From the NCBI GenBank assembly GCA_900177435.1, contig FXAI01000003.1:62001-126000 (forward strand): a stretch of DNA of 64,000 nucleotides. The letters are read 5' to 3'. Numbering within the stretch: position 1 is the first letter of the stretch; each line of letters begins with the position of its first letter. Below are positions 17,496 to 26,245 of this stretch, piece by piece. The DNA is from Alteromonadaceae bacterium Bs31 (lineage in GTDB: Bacteria; Pseudomonadota; Gammaproteobacteria; Pseudomonadales; Cellvibrionaceae). The notes under the pieces were generated by a model that was not told where the DNA came from, ran no database searches, and saw only the letters and a list, made by a program, of their open reading frames with translations. The position numbers were made by a program, and so were the translations under genes.

Positions 17496-18509
17496 ATGAA
17501 AGAGAAAAAAATATCACTCGCTCATGGCAATGGCGGCGTATATATGCGCGAACTCATCGACGACATTTTCGCTTCAAAGCTGCATAACGATTTTCTTAAC
17601 ACCGAACACGACGCTGCCCACTTAAAACTAAATAACAGCGACTGGGCCATGACAACAGATGGCTTTACTGTACAGCCGCTGTTTTTCCCCGGTGGCAATA
17701 TCGGCAGCCTCGCTATTCACGGCACAGTAAATGATTTAGCTGTCTCCGGTGCAAAAGCAAAATACCTCAGCCTCAATGCCTTCCTGGAAGAAGGGCTCGA
17801 TATTACCGACCTGGAAATCATAGTTAGCTCCATGGCCATTGCCGCCAAAGAGGCTCAAATTGATATTGTTACCGGCGACACTAAAGTGCTGCCCTTCGGA
17901 CACGGCGGCGGTATTTATTTCGCGACGACCGGCATAGGCGAGCGACTCAAAAACCTGCGCCTCAACCACAGTAACATCCAGCCCGGGGATAAAATTCTCG
18001 TTTCCGGGCCCATTGGTAATCACGGTATCGCAGTGATGATGGCCCGCGAAGCTTTCGGTTTAAGCAGCGATATCACCAGCGACTCAGCTAACATCTACCC
18101 CTTTGTTGAATGCTTAAACGCGCTGAATACGCCGGAAAAAATCAAATGCCTTCGCGACCCAACGCGAGGAGGCTTGAATATGCTGGTACAGGACTGGAGC
18201 CGCAACACCAAGCTTGGCGTTATGCTCAAAGAAGATCAGCTACCCATCGAGCCCGCGGTTGCCTCGGTATGCAATATGCTCGGATATGATCCCTTTAATC
18301 TCGCCTGCGAAGGCCGAGTGCTTGCTGCGGTGAGCCCAGAACTGGCTCAAGACGTTCTGCAACTGTGGCGAGAACTTGAGTGTGGTGAGCAGGCAAGCTG
18401 CGTTGGCGAATTTACCTGCGAGCACAAGCAGGTGGTGATGGAGACCAGCATTGGTGGTCAACGGATCCTTCAAGCGCTGGAAGACGAACCCCTGCCTCGA
18501 ATTTGCTAG
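17496..18509 (+). CDS. hypE: Hydrogenase maturation protein HypE
   Basis: Dehydrates the thiocarboxamide made by HypF to a thiocyanate on its own C-terminal cysteine. The protein ends exactly in PRIC, the essential tail. The PurM-like ATP-binding part is clear: 'LAHGNGGVYM' at 8-17, 'TDGFTVQPLFFPGG', 'GDTKVLP', 'DPTRGGLN'. 337 residues is normal. Last gene of the hyp operon; 234 bp follow before the ebo cluster. Confidence 0.97.
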   Translation: MKEKKISLAHGNGGVYMRELIDDIFASKLHNDFLNTEHDAAHLKLNNSDWAMTTDGFTVQPLFFPGGNIGSLAIHGTVNDLAVSGAKAKYLSLNAFLEEGLDITDLEIIVSSMAIAAKEAQIDIVTGDTKVLPFGHGGGIYFATTGIGERLKNLRLNHSNIQPGDKILVSGPIGNHGIAVMMAREAFGLSSDITSDSANIYPFVECLNALNTPEKIKCLRDPTRGGLNMLVQDWSRNTKLGVMLKEDQLPIEPAVASVCNMLGYDPFNLACEGRVLAAVSPELAQDVLQLWRELECGEQASCVGEFTCEHKQVVMETSIGGQRILQALEDEPLPRIC

Positions 18510-18694
18510 GAATAGAGCACAGCATCAAAGCCCCTTTCGCCAGTAGCCAATATCTTCTGCTAATCCCTAAAAACGGCCCCTAAACATTCCGGCTTAAGAT
18601 AGATTTCACCTGTCAGTTCCAGTATGCTTATACGCCATATGCTCAATAAACGGCCAACTTTTTTCTTGCCGTTAGGCCAATTACAGCACATTCA

Positions 18695-18722
18695 TTGGAG
18701 CATCCTGAGAGACTGCTAGAAT
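18695..18722 (+). promoter_or_regulatory. Candidate promoter of the ebo cluster
   Basis: TTGGAG, a 16-bp spacer and TAGAAT lie 22 bp upstream of the eboD start codon. An AGAGG ribosome site follows just before the ATG at 18744. The match is moderate, but a separate promoter fits the 234-bp gap after hypE. Confidence 0.35.
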
Positions 18723-18743
18723 AATAAGAACAGAGGTTCAAGA

Positions 18744-20567
18744 ATGCATCAGTCTGTTGCACTTACGCGACTTACCACCCTATTTGTACTGCTTCTGGCA
18801 CTGATTATTGCTTCGCACTTTCTGTTCGAAGATACCCTTGGCCCCGTATTACGTGAGCTGGCAGTGACCATGGAGAACAGCTTCGCAGCGGCGCTTATGA
18901 TTGCTGCCGGGCTCACTTTCGACGTACTGTTGCCTATTCCTTCCAGCGTACTATCCATGTGGGCAGTGATCTCATTTGGTTTCACCAAAGGCTTTTTAAT
19001 CGTATGGCTCGGAATGAATGCCGCCTGCCTGCTGGGCTACACCCTGGGCGCAGGCGCAAGTAAGGGGCTATTGGGTCGAGTGCTAAGTAGTAACGATCTG
19101 GCCACCGCTCAAACACTGGCAGCCCGCTTTGGCACAGGCACACTTGTTTTCACTCGCGCAGTGCCTGTAATCGCTGAAGCGAGCGTTGTCAGTGCTGGCA
19201 TCGCTGGCATGCCATTTGGCAAGTTCGCCTCGGCTTGCCTGCTGTCCAACGGTGGTATTGCACTCGCCTACGCAGCCGCCGGCTCTCTCGCCAACGCCAA
19301 TGCCTCCTTTGCACTGGCGTTTGCAGGCAGCATTGCCTTACCGCTGCTGGCCTTTGCCTCACTGCGTATTTTTACCAAAACACAAAAGCACAGCAAAGTT
19401 GCCCATGGTGAGCAGCTAGAGCCTCGCTTCAGCATGCAATTCAGCTACCCCCTGTGCTTTACCCGTAATGTCTTTGATAGTGAAAACACTACACTTATCA
19501 GCCAACTCCAGCGGGACAAACACAATAAGCGCAGCTTGAGCGCCCAGTTTTACCTGGACAAAGGTCTGCTGGAATGCCAACCAGAGCTGGTGAAGCGCAT
19601 CGAGCACTATTGCGACGCACACGGGGTAGCCTGGCATTGCGTCAGCGTGCCCGGTGGCGAAAAAGCCAAAACCCTGCAACAAATACACATGATGCACGAT
19701 GAAATGCTGCAAGCCGGTCTCGACAGACAATGCTACGTTATCGCTATTGGTGGTGGTGGCCTGCTGGACGCGGTTGGATATGCCGCGTCAACCTTTCACC
19801 GGGGGATACGACTTATCCGTATGCCTACTACCGTGCTGGCACAAAACGACGCGGGCATTGGCGTAAAAAACGGTGTTAATGACAAGGGCATTAAAAACCT
19901 GCTTGGCTGCTTTGCGGTACCCCATGCCATTATCAACGACGCCACTTTTCTGGACAGCCTGAGCAAAAGAGATTTCCGTTCAGGCTTTGCCGAGGCAATA
20001 AAGGTAGCGCTCATTAGAGACGAGCATTTCTATCACTGGATAAGCAACAACAGAGAAGCCCTCAATCAGCGCGAAGAGCACGCTGTTTACCACTTGATAA
20101 AACGCTGTGCCCAGCTGCACCTCGAGCAAATCTGCAAGGGTGGCGACCCCTTCGAACAAGGTAGTGCCCGGCCGCTGGATTACGGTCACTGGAGCGCTCA
20201 TAAGCTTGAGAGCCTAACCCAACACCAACTTTCCCACGGTGAAGCCGTGAGTATCGGCATGGCCCTTGACGCGTTGTATGCGGTGGAAATTGGCTTGCTT
20301 TCACAAACCTGCGCCAACGGTATTTTGGAACTGATTCAAAGCCTCGGCTTCGAACTGTGGCATCCCGCGCTCACTTGGAAAGGAGACAATAAGCAATGCA
20401 CACTCTTACAGGGGCTGGAAGAGTTTCGTCAACACCTGGGGGGAGAACTCTGCATAACGCTCTTAAAAGGTATCGGCGAGACTATTGAAGCTCACCAGAT
20501 AGACGAAAAGGCACTGCTGGTTGCCCGCGACAAATTGCAGAGATTTTGCTCGCAACAGCCGGCATAA
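18744..20567 (+). CDS. eboD: DedA/VTT domain fused to EboD (dehydroquinate-synthase-like)
   Basis: Two-part protein of 607 residues. Residues about 10-210 are hydrophobic and carry a DedA/VTT (SNARE-associated) domain: 'PIPSSVL' at 64-70, 'FTRAVPVIAEASVVSAGIAGMP' region at 136-157, then further helices. Residues about 235-600 are a 3-dehydroquinate-synthase-type domain: 'GGGGLLDAVGY' at 336-346, 'PTTVLAQNDAGIGVKNGVN' at 361-379, 'KNLLG', 'GFAEAIK' with Glu417, 'YGHWSAH' with His482 and His486, and 'LSHGEAV' with His498, so the metal ligands look intact. The downstream genes identify the enzyme half as EboD rather than AroB. EboD is normally soluble and about 200 residues shorter; the membrane half is the unusual part. 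Reaction and substrate are unknown. Confidence 0.9.
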   Translation: MHQSVALTRLTTLFVLLLALIIASHFLFEDTLGPVLRELAVTMENSFAAALMIAAGLTFDVLLPIPSSVLSMWAVISFGFTKGFLIVWLGMNAACLLGYTLGAGASKGLLGRVLSSNDLATAQTLAARFGTGTLVFTRAVPVIAEASVVSAGIAGMPFGKFASACLLSNGGIALAYAAAGSLANANASFALAFAGSIALPLLAFASLRIFTKTQKHSKVAHGEQLEPRFSMQFSYPLCFTRNVFDSENTTLISQLQRDKHNKRSLSAQFYLDKGLLECQPELVKRIEHYCDAHGVAWHCVSVPGGEKAKTLQQIHMMHDEMLQAGLDRQCYVIAIGGGGLLDAVGYAASTFHRGIRLIRMPTTVLAQNDAGIGVKNGVNDKGIKNLLGCFAVPHAIINDATFLDSLSKRDFRSGFAEAIKVALIRDEHFYHWISNNREALNQREEHAVYHLIKRCAQLHLEQICKGGDPFEQGSARPLDYGHWSAHKLESLTQHQLSHGEAVSIGMALDALYAVEIGLLSQTCANGILELIQSLGFELWHPALTWKGDNKQCTLLQGLEEFRQHLGGELCITLLKGIGETIEAHQIDEKALLVARDKLQRFCSQQPA

Positions 20568-20607
20568 TACGCCTTCACTCATATGCCGGGCCGGGGCAAC
20601 TTTAGCA

Positions 20608-21750
20608 ATGAAAATAGCCAACGCTTGCCACCTGTCTTATTGCACCAACATACACCCGGGCGAAGATTGGCCCAGCTTGTTTTCTTCTCTACAACGCAAC
20701 CTACCTGCAGTAAAAAAAAATGTGTGCAAAGACGCGCCCTTCGGGCTTGGGCTGCGCCTGTCCGCGCTGGCCGCCAGCTACCTTACGGAAAAAGCCAGTG
20801 CACTGGCTGAGTTCAAAGATTGGCTGAACAGTGAAAGCCTCTACGTATTCACTATAAATGGCTTCCCCTATGGAACCTTCCACGGAGAAACCATTAAAGA
20901 AAAGGTGTATCAACCAGACTGGCGAAGTGAGGCCCGCTACCACTATAGCTGCCAACTTGCGGAACTATTGGCAAAGCTACTGCCTGCCAATATGCACGGC
21001 AGTATTTCCACTGTGCCGGTGGGTTTTAAGGCTGATTTTTCCACACAGCAAGCTGTCGACTCCGCCATCAAAAAACTACTGCAATTTACCGACTTTCTCA
21101 TAGACCTGGAAAGTCGCAGCGGAAAAACTGTTCAGCTCGCGCTGGAACCCGAGCCTGCCTGTTACCTGGAAACAAGCAAAGACTGCCTGCAATTCTTTGC
21201 CCGTTTGTTCGCCGCCAGCAACCGCAGCTCTGCGGAAATCAAAAAGCACCTGGGGCTATGCCTGGATACCTGCCATGCCGCAGTGATGCAGGAGCAAGCA
21301 AAAATATCCGCTGAAATGTTAATTAATGCCGGTATACCCCTCCATAAAATTCAACTCACCGCAGCGCTGCGTGTTAGCAGCGCCAACGATGCCGCGCTAA
21401 AACAACTTAAACAGTTTGCCGACCCGGTGTACTTACACCAAAGCACTCTGCTGCGTTCGGGAGAATGCCATTTTTTTCTGGACCTGCCCGAAGCCTTAGC
21501 GGCAGTAAGAGAAAGGGATGAAATTCGCAGCCACTACCATGTACCTGTTTTTTGCGAAAATTTAGGCTTACTGGAAACGACCCAGAGCGACTTGAGGGAA
21601 CTGCTTAAACGGCAAAAACAAAACGCCCTAAGCACTCACCTCGAAGTAGAAACTTACACATTTGATGTACTTCCAGCACACTTACGCTGCAGCTCAGTGG
21701 TTGACAACATTAGCAGGGAAATAAACTGGGTAGTGGAGCACTTACAATGA
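20608..21750 (+). CDS. eboE: EboE, TIM-barrel sugar-isomerase-like protein
   Basis: Member of the xylose isomerase-like TIM-barrel superfamily of the ebo cluster. Features typical of EboE: 'NACHLSYCTNIHPGEDW' near the start, 'NGFPYGTFHG' at 84-93, 'ALEPEPA' with Glu180, 'LCLDTCHAAV' with Asp220 and His223, 'FCENLGLLETTQ' near 315-326 and 'HLEVETYTFDVLP' at 344-356. The acidic and His residues are placed as metal ligands in this fold. ATG at 20608 begins the conserved N-terminus; the in-frame codons upstream overlap eboD and are not conserved-looking. 380 residues. It ends in an ATGA overlap with eboC. Substrate unknown. Confidence 0.9.
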   Translation: MKIANACHLSYCTNIHPGEDWPSLFSSLQRNLPAVKKNVCKDAPFGLGLRLSALAASYLTEKASALAEFKDWLNSESLYVFTINGFPYGTFHGETIKEKVYQPDWRSEARYHYSCQLAELLAKLLPANMHGSISTVPVGFKADFSTQQAVDSAIKKLLQFTDFLIDLESRSGKTVQLALEPEPACYLETSKDCLQFFARLFAASNRSSAEIKKHLGLCLDTCHAAVMQEQAKISAEMLINAGIPLHKIQLTAALRVSSANDAALKQLKQFADPVYLHQSTLLRSGECHFFLDLPEALAAVRERDEIRSHYHVPVFCENLGLLETTQSDLRELLKRQKQNALSTHLEVETYTFDVLPAHLRCSSVVDNISREINWVVEHLQ

Positions 21751-22616
21751 AGTTATCCTCTGCGCTGCAACTTGGCCGGGTGAGTAATCTGCCAACAGTC
21801 TGGACCAATGTACTAGTGGGCCTTGCATTTGTTAAGGCAACAGACAGCTATACCATAATATGGGCGGCAATGGCTGCACTTAGCCTGATTTACCTGGCGG
21901 GCATGTTTCTCAACGATGCATTTGACGCAGACTGGGACAAACAACATAAGCAAAACCGGCCAATAGTAAACGGAGAAACTACCGCAAAAGAAGTGACAGT
22001 CTACGCCTGTGTATTTATCATTCTGGCAATGGCATTACTGTTAGGGGCGGCTAGATCAGGCCAGGCCTTACAGGTTTTGGTAGCAAGCGCGCTGCTAATC
22101 GCGAGCATAGTAATTTATGACTGGAAACATAAAAGCTGGAAGCACAGTGCGTGGATAATGGGCTCGTGCCGCTTGTGGGTCTATTTTCTCGCCGCCTCAC
22201 TTGTTGCATCGATTAGCACAGCGCTGTGCCTTGCGGGTTTGAGCTTGATGTTTTATATCGCCGGTATTACTTACCTGGCCCGCAGCGAGCACATGAACAG
22301 CCTGCAAAGTACATGGCCGATAGTGTTATTACTATCTCCTGTTGTACTCGCCATATATTTCTCCTTTAGCTCAGCTAGCCCGCTTATTTCCCTACTATTA
22401 GTGTCAGCATTAGTGCATTGGCTGCTAAAAGGCGCGCTTTTACTTCTTCCCGGCAAAAAACGCAATATTCCTCAAGCCATTGGTATACTGCTTTCGGGCA
22501 TGTGTTTAATCGATGCCTGCTTTTTATATACCCTCGGTGCTCACATGCTTACATGGCTGGCCTTGCTGGGGTTTTTACTTTGTCTGTTGCTGCAAAAAAA
22601 GATCGCTGCGAGTTAA
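21747..22616 (+). CDS. eboC: EboC, UbiA-like membrane prenyltransferase
   Basis: Polytopic membrane protein (289 residues, about eight hydrophobic helices) of the UbiA superfamily. The first prenyl-diphosphate/Mg motif is 'NDAFDADWD' at 56-64, followed by 'NRPIVNGE'. The second is 'YDWKHK' at 124-129. In cyanobacterial and Pseudomonas ebo clusters the equivalent protein is thought to attach or handle an isoprenoid. The 4-bp overlap with eboE indicates coupled translation. Neither the aromatic or sugar acceptor nor the prenyl donor can be read from the sequence. Confidence 0.9.
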   Translation: MKLSSALQLGRVSNLPTVWTNVLVGLAFVKATDSYTIIWAAMAALSLIYLAGMFLNDAFDADWDKQHKQNRPIVNGETTAKEVTVYACVFIILAMALLLGAARSGQALQVLVASALLIASIVIYDWKHKSWKHSAWIMGSCRLWVYFLAASLVASISTALCLAGLSLMFYIAGITYLARSEHMNSLQSTWPIVLLLSPVVLAIYFSFSSASPLISLLLVSALVHWLLKGALLLLPGKKRNIPQAIGILLSGMCLIDACFLYTLGAHMLTWLALLGFLLCLLLQKKIAAS

Positions 22617-22621
22617 ATACA

Positions 22622-23470
22622 ATGTCCGACAATTTAAATAGCGCGTTACAGAGGGTGATCGAAAACACTCATTCCGATGCGGCGGATAAATTACTGGCAG
22701 GCTTATCCTCGCTAAAAAGCGCTTTTTCAAGCCAGCAGTTTTTTTACCTCTTTGCTATATGCCCCCGTTGGTTTGGCAAGGGCACACCAGAAGAAAATAC
22801 GGATTTAATCCCATTCGATCACTATGGTGTATTACATAACTGGAGCAACGCTCAGCTTGCACGGCTTTTTGTACTATCGACCCTGGCCCAAACTGTAGAT
22901 AAACAAAGCTACAAAAAAAATATAAACGAGCTGTTCAAAACAGCCGACCTTAACGAGATGGTACTGCTTGTTCATGCGCTCAGCTTCCTGCCCGAACCAG
23001 AGGCGTTTGTGGAGCGCGCGCGCGAGGCGGCACGCAGCAATATTGAGAGTGTATTCTGCGCCCTTGCACATAATAGCAACTACGCCAGCAAGTATTTCGA
23101 TTTAGCCGGGTGGAACCAACTGGTACTGAAGGCAGCATTTCTCGCTGTGCCTATTTGGAGCATGGTCGGCCTGAGAGAGAGAAATAACACAGAACTTGTT
23201 ACCATGCTGAAAAACTATGCCATTGAACGGCAAGCAGCCGCGCGCACGGTGCCCTGGGATTTGTTTTGCTGCCCTGGCTGGCTGGCTTCTAGCGAGCCGG
23301 AGTTAGAATTTTTAGTGCAGCAGCACGCCCGAGGAACAAATAAAATCAAAGCAGCTATTAGCATGGCCCTGAGCGAAAACACACATAGAGAAGCAAAAAA
23401 ACTGGCAGCGACGCTGGCTCCACAACAAAAAATCAGCTGGCAAGACATTGCCACACTGGAGAATGAATAA
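22622..23470 (+). CDS. eboA: EboA domain protein
   Basis: 282-residue protein of unknown biochemical function that defines the ebo cluster. Recognised by 'CALAHNSNYASKYFDLAGWNQLVLKAAFLAVP' region at about 145-177 and by its place between eboC and eboB. Largely helical and without transmembrane segments, so probably cytoplasmic or membrane-peripheral. ATG at 22622 follows eboC by 5 bp; the longer in-frame reading that begins inside eboC is in a different frame from eboC and unlikely. Family assignment rests on sequence pattern and context. Confidence 0.87.
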   Translation: MSDNLNSALQRVIENTHSDAADKLLAGLSSLKSAFSSQQFFYLFAICPRWFGKGTPEENTDLIPFDHYGVLHNWSNAQLARLFVLSTLAQTVDKQSYKKNINELFKTADLNEMVLLVHALSFLPEPEAFVERAREAARSNIESVFCALAHNSNYASKYFDLAGWNQLVLKAAFLAVPIWSMVGLRERNNTELVTMLKNYAIERQAAARTVPWDLFCCPGWLASSEPELEFLVQQHARGTNKIKAAISMALSENTHREAKKLAATLAPQQKISWQDIATLENE

Positions 23471-23472
23471 AT

Positions 23473-24351
23473 ATGTACATTGACCCCCATATACATATGA
23501 GCGCCCGCACTACGGATGACTACCAGACAATGGCCGAAGCCGGCGTGGTAGCGGTTATTGAACCAGCTTTCTGGCTCGGCCAACCGAGAACATCGGTAGA
23601 CACTTATCGCGATTACCTCGCCTCGCTGGTGGGCTGGGAGCGTTTTCGCGCATCACAGTTTGGCATTAGTCACTATTGCGCCATTGGCTTAAATTCCAAA
23701 GAAGCTAACAACGAAGAACTTGCAGAAGCGGTAATGGAAATACTACCGCTTTTTCTCGCCAAAGAGGGCGTAGTGGCGGTGGGGGAAATAGGCTTTGATG
23801 AGCAGACAGCGCTGGAAGAAAAATACCTGCGGGCACAATTAGAATTAGCCAAACAGTTTGACTTGCCGGTAATGGTGCACACACCACATCGGGACAAGGT
23901 GCAAGGCACCATCTTAACCATGGATATCTGTGAAGAACACGGGCTGGACCCCAGCCAGGTGATTATTGACCATAATAACGAAACAACGGTCAAGCAAGTA
24001 CTGGAGCGCGGCTATTGGACGGCCTTCACTCTCTACCCACAAACTAAGATGGGTAGCGAGCGCATGGTCAATATTGCAAAAGAATATGGCTCTGAAAGAA
24101 TTTTTATTGACTCCAGCGCAGACTGGGGCGTGTCAGATCCACTGGCCGTGCCGAAAACAGCAAATTTAATGCTTCAGTCCGGCATAGCAAAAAAAGATGT
24201 AGAAAAAATCTGTTATAGCAACGCACTGGCAGCCTACGCACAAAGCGGTCAAATTAGCGCTGAACATTGGCAAAAGAGCGCACTAGATCAATCTCAATTA
24301 TTTGAAGGCAATTCTGTATTGCGGGGCCAAAAGCCTAAAGTGAGCGAATGA
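23473..24351 (+). CDS. eboB: EboB, TatD-like metal-dependent hydrolase
   Basis: Amidohydrolase-fold protein (292 residues) of the TatD-related group found in ebo clusters. Metal-site residues: 'DPHIH' at 4-8, 'VGEIGFDE' near 97-104 (Glu), 'MVHTPHRDK' near 134, 'IIDHNNET' near 156 and 'IDSSADWG' near 212-219 (Asp). No signal peptide. Overlaps eboF by 4 bp and starts 2 bp after eboA. True TatD proteins are nucleases, but this branch has its own signature and its substrate is not known. Confidence 0.9.
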   Translation: MYIDPHIHMSARTTDDYQTMAEAGVVAVIEPAFWLGQPRTSVDTYRDYLASLVGWERFRASQFGISHYCAIGLNSKEANNEELAEAVMEILPLFLAKEGVVAVGEIGFDEQTALEEKYLRAQLELAKQFDLPVMVHTPHRDKVQGTILTMDICEEHGLDPSQVIIDHNNETTVKQVLERGYWTAFTLYPQTKMGSERMVNIAKEYGSERIFIDSSADWGVSDPLAVPKTANLMLQSGIAKKDVEKICYSNALAAYAQSGQISAEHWQKSALDQSQLFEGNSVLRGQKPKVSE

Positions 24352-25730
24352 AAAAACTTCTCCTGCTTAATATCGTTGGCCTGAGCCCAAAACATATCGG
24401 TGCCCATACTCCGAATTTAAAAAAGCTGGCTGACAAGGGCTGCCAGAGTTTTATTCACTCCATGTTGCCCGCAGTAACCTGCTCTGTGCAGACCACTTAC
24501 TTCACTGGCGAAACTCCGGCGCAACACGGCATTGTTGGCAACGGCTGGTATTTTCGCGATCAGGCCGAGGTACGCTTATGGCATCAAAGTAACCACTTAA
24601 TTCAAGCAGAGCAAATCTGGACTAATTTGAAAAAATTAGACACCTCCGCAAGCAGCGCTAATATCTTTTGCTGGTATAACATGTATTGCCCTGCGGATAC
24701 CGCAGTTACCGTTAGACCCATGTACCCCTCAGATGGCCGCAAAATACCGGATATTTACACCGCACCTAAAAGTTTAAGAGCAAAGCTGAATAGCAAACTG
24801 GGAGCCTTCCCTTTATTTAATTTTTGGGGACCGAAAAGTAACATAAAATCCAGCGAGTGGATTACCGATAGTGCTGTTTACTGCCTTGAGCAGAATAAGC
24901 CAAATTTCGCTGCCGTTTACTTACCGCATCTGGATTACGCCCTACAAAAAGTTGGCCCGGAACACCCAAGCATTGCCGACGAATTAAAAGCTATAGATAA
25001 ACAGGCTGGCAAACTCATTCGCTATGCACAAAAAAATAACTATCAACTGGTAGCTCTCTCGGAGTACGGCATTCATTCAGTCAGTCGTACCTGCCATATT
25101 AATCGTTTATTTCGCAAGAAAGGCTGGCTTAGCATCAGAGAAGAGCTGGGGCTTGAGTTATTGGATGCGGGAGCGAGCAAGGTGTTCGCTGTAGCAGACC
25201 ATCAAGTTGCACATATTTATATTAAGGATGAGTCGCTTCGCTTGGAAGTGCGAGAGCTGCTAGCCCAGCAGGACGAAATTGATTTAATTCTTGGCGAGGA
25301 AGAAAAAATTGCCCAAGGCTTAAACCATGCTCGCAGCGGTGAACTCATTGCCGTCTGTAAAACCGACGCCTGGTTTTCTTACTACTACTGGCTGGACGAC
25401 AACAAAGCACCCGATTTTGCCCGCTGTGTAGATATTCACAGAAAGCCCGGTTATGACCCGGTAGAACTTTTTATTGATCCGGCTATTAAGTTTCCACTGC
25501 TTAAAGTTGTCAAAAAACTCATTCAAAAAAAGCTGGGCTTCCGAACACTTATGGACCTTATTCCTTTGGATACATCCTTGGTGAAAGGCTCTCATGGCGC
25601 GGTAAGCTCCAAGCCTGAAGAAGGAGCGATATTTATCAGCTCCGAAGCTGGCGCTCTTACGGAAGAGCAAAAAGCAGCAGGTATTTCTGCCACACATGTT
25701 TACGCTAGCTTACTGCGGCTTCTCCGCTAA
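24348..25730 (+). CDS. eboF: EboF, alkaline phosphatase/nucleotide pyrophosphatase-like
   Basis: 460-residue member of the alkaline phosphatase superfamily (nucleotide pyrophosphatase/phosphodiesterase branch). The nucleophile region is 'PAVTCSVQTTYFTGETPAQHG' with Thr44, followed by 'GNGWYF'. Metal-binding candidates include His and Asp in 'LPHLDYALQ' and Glu in 'LSEYGIHSV'; late residues 'GSHG' near 415 fit the last ligand. The first position is Asn8 in 'NIVGLSP', where distant relatives have Asp. There is no signal peptide, so it acts in the cytoplasm. Last gene of the cluster; 11 bp separate it from the convergent next gene. It may cleave a nucleotide- or phosphate-activated intermediate. 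Confidence 0.88.
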   Translation: MKKLLLLNIVGLSPKHIGAHTPNLKKLADKGCQSFIHSMLPAVTCSVQTTYFTGETPAQHGIVGNGWYFRDQAEVRLWHQSNHLIQAEQIWTNLKKLDTSASSANIFCWYNMYCPADTAVTVRPMYPSDGRKIPDIYTAPKSLRAKLNSKLGAFPLFNFWGPKSNIKSSEWITDSAVYCLEQNKPNFAAVYLPHLDYALQKVGPEHPSIADELKAIDKQAGKLIRYAQKNNYQLVALSEYGIHSVSRTCHINRLFRKKGWLSIREELGLELLDAGASKVFAVADHQVAHIYIKDESLRLEVRELLAQQDEIDLILGEEEKIAQGLNHARSGELIAVCKTDAWFSYYYWLDDNKAPDFARCVDIHRKPGYDPVELFIDPAIKFPLLKVVKKLIQKKLGFRTLMDLIPLDTSLVKGSHGAVSSKPEEGAIFISSEAGALTEEQKAAGISATHVYASLLRLLR

Positions 25731-25741
25731 ACGACAGACCG

Positions 25742-26131
25742 CTATTTTTTGAAGGGCTGCCACCCTTTTATAGTCATTAACCAATAAAAGAGCACCACAA
25801 AAAAGGCGAACAGCGTGCCCACAAACTCTCTGGTTTCTTCTATGTAGGGTTTAAAAGGGCTCATATCCTGAACAATGGATTCCGTCGCCATGTGATCAAG
25901 GTACTCTATTGAGCCGCTCACTGTAAGCGCCATTCCCGCTATACAATAACCCGCGCTCACCCCCATAAGTATCGCCGTATTGGCTTTGCTAATTTTTATC
26001 ACGCTTAGCAAAGGTACTGCAGCTGCTAGCAGGTACAGAGGCGCCCAGAATAATGGATCGGGGTCGTTTAGTTGAAGGTAGGCAACGTAAACCAGCAGGG
26101 CTGCGAGCAAAAGGTGAAGGAGTTTTATCAT
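25742..26131 (-). CDS. Transmembrane 220 (TMEM220)-like protein
   Basis: 129-residue integral membrane protein with four hydrophobic helices. The N-terminal 'VYVAYLQLNDPDPLFWAPLY' stretch is the hallmark of the TMEM220 helix family, which has no known function. It converges on eboF with an 11-bp gap and has its own upstream region of about 110 bp, so it is probably not part of the ebo system. Confidence 0.8.
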   Translation of the reverse strand: MIKLLHLLLAALLVYVAYLQLNDPDPLFWAPLYLLAAAVPLLSVIKISKANTAILMGVSAGYCIAGMALTVSGSIEYLDHMATESIVQDMSPFKPYIEETREFVGTLFAFFVVLFYWLMTIKGWQPFKK

Positions 26132-26245
26132 GAGGGCCTCTGTTTTTTTGTGGGTATGCGGCGCATAACCCTATGTTATCAGAGGCATTAATCTAGCACT
26201 ATCAAATTAAAACACAGCAGAAATTAGCGAGTTATGCATCCAAGA

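Noticed and set aside
18744-20567. Housekeeping AroB (shikimate pathway) as the identity of the synthase domain
   Set aside because: The five neighbouring genes are the other ebo members, and the active-site loop 'NDAGIGVKNGVN' differs from the usual AroB 'DSSVGGKT' form.
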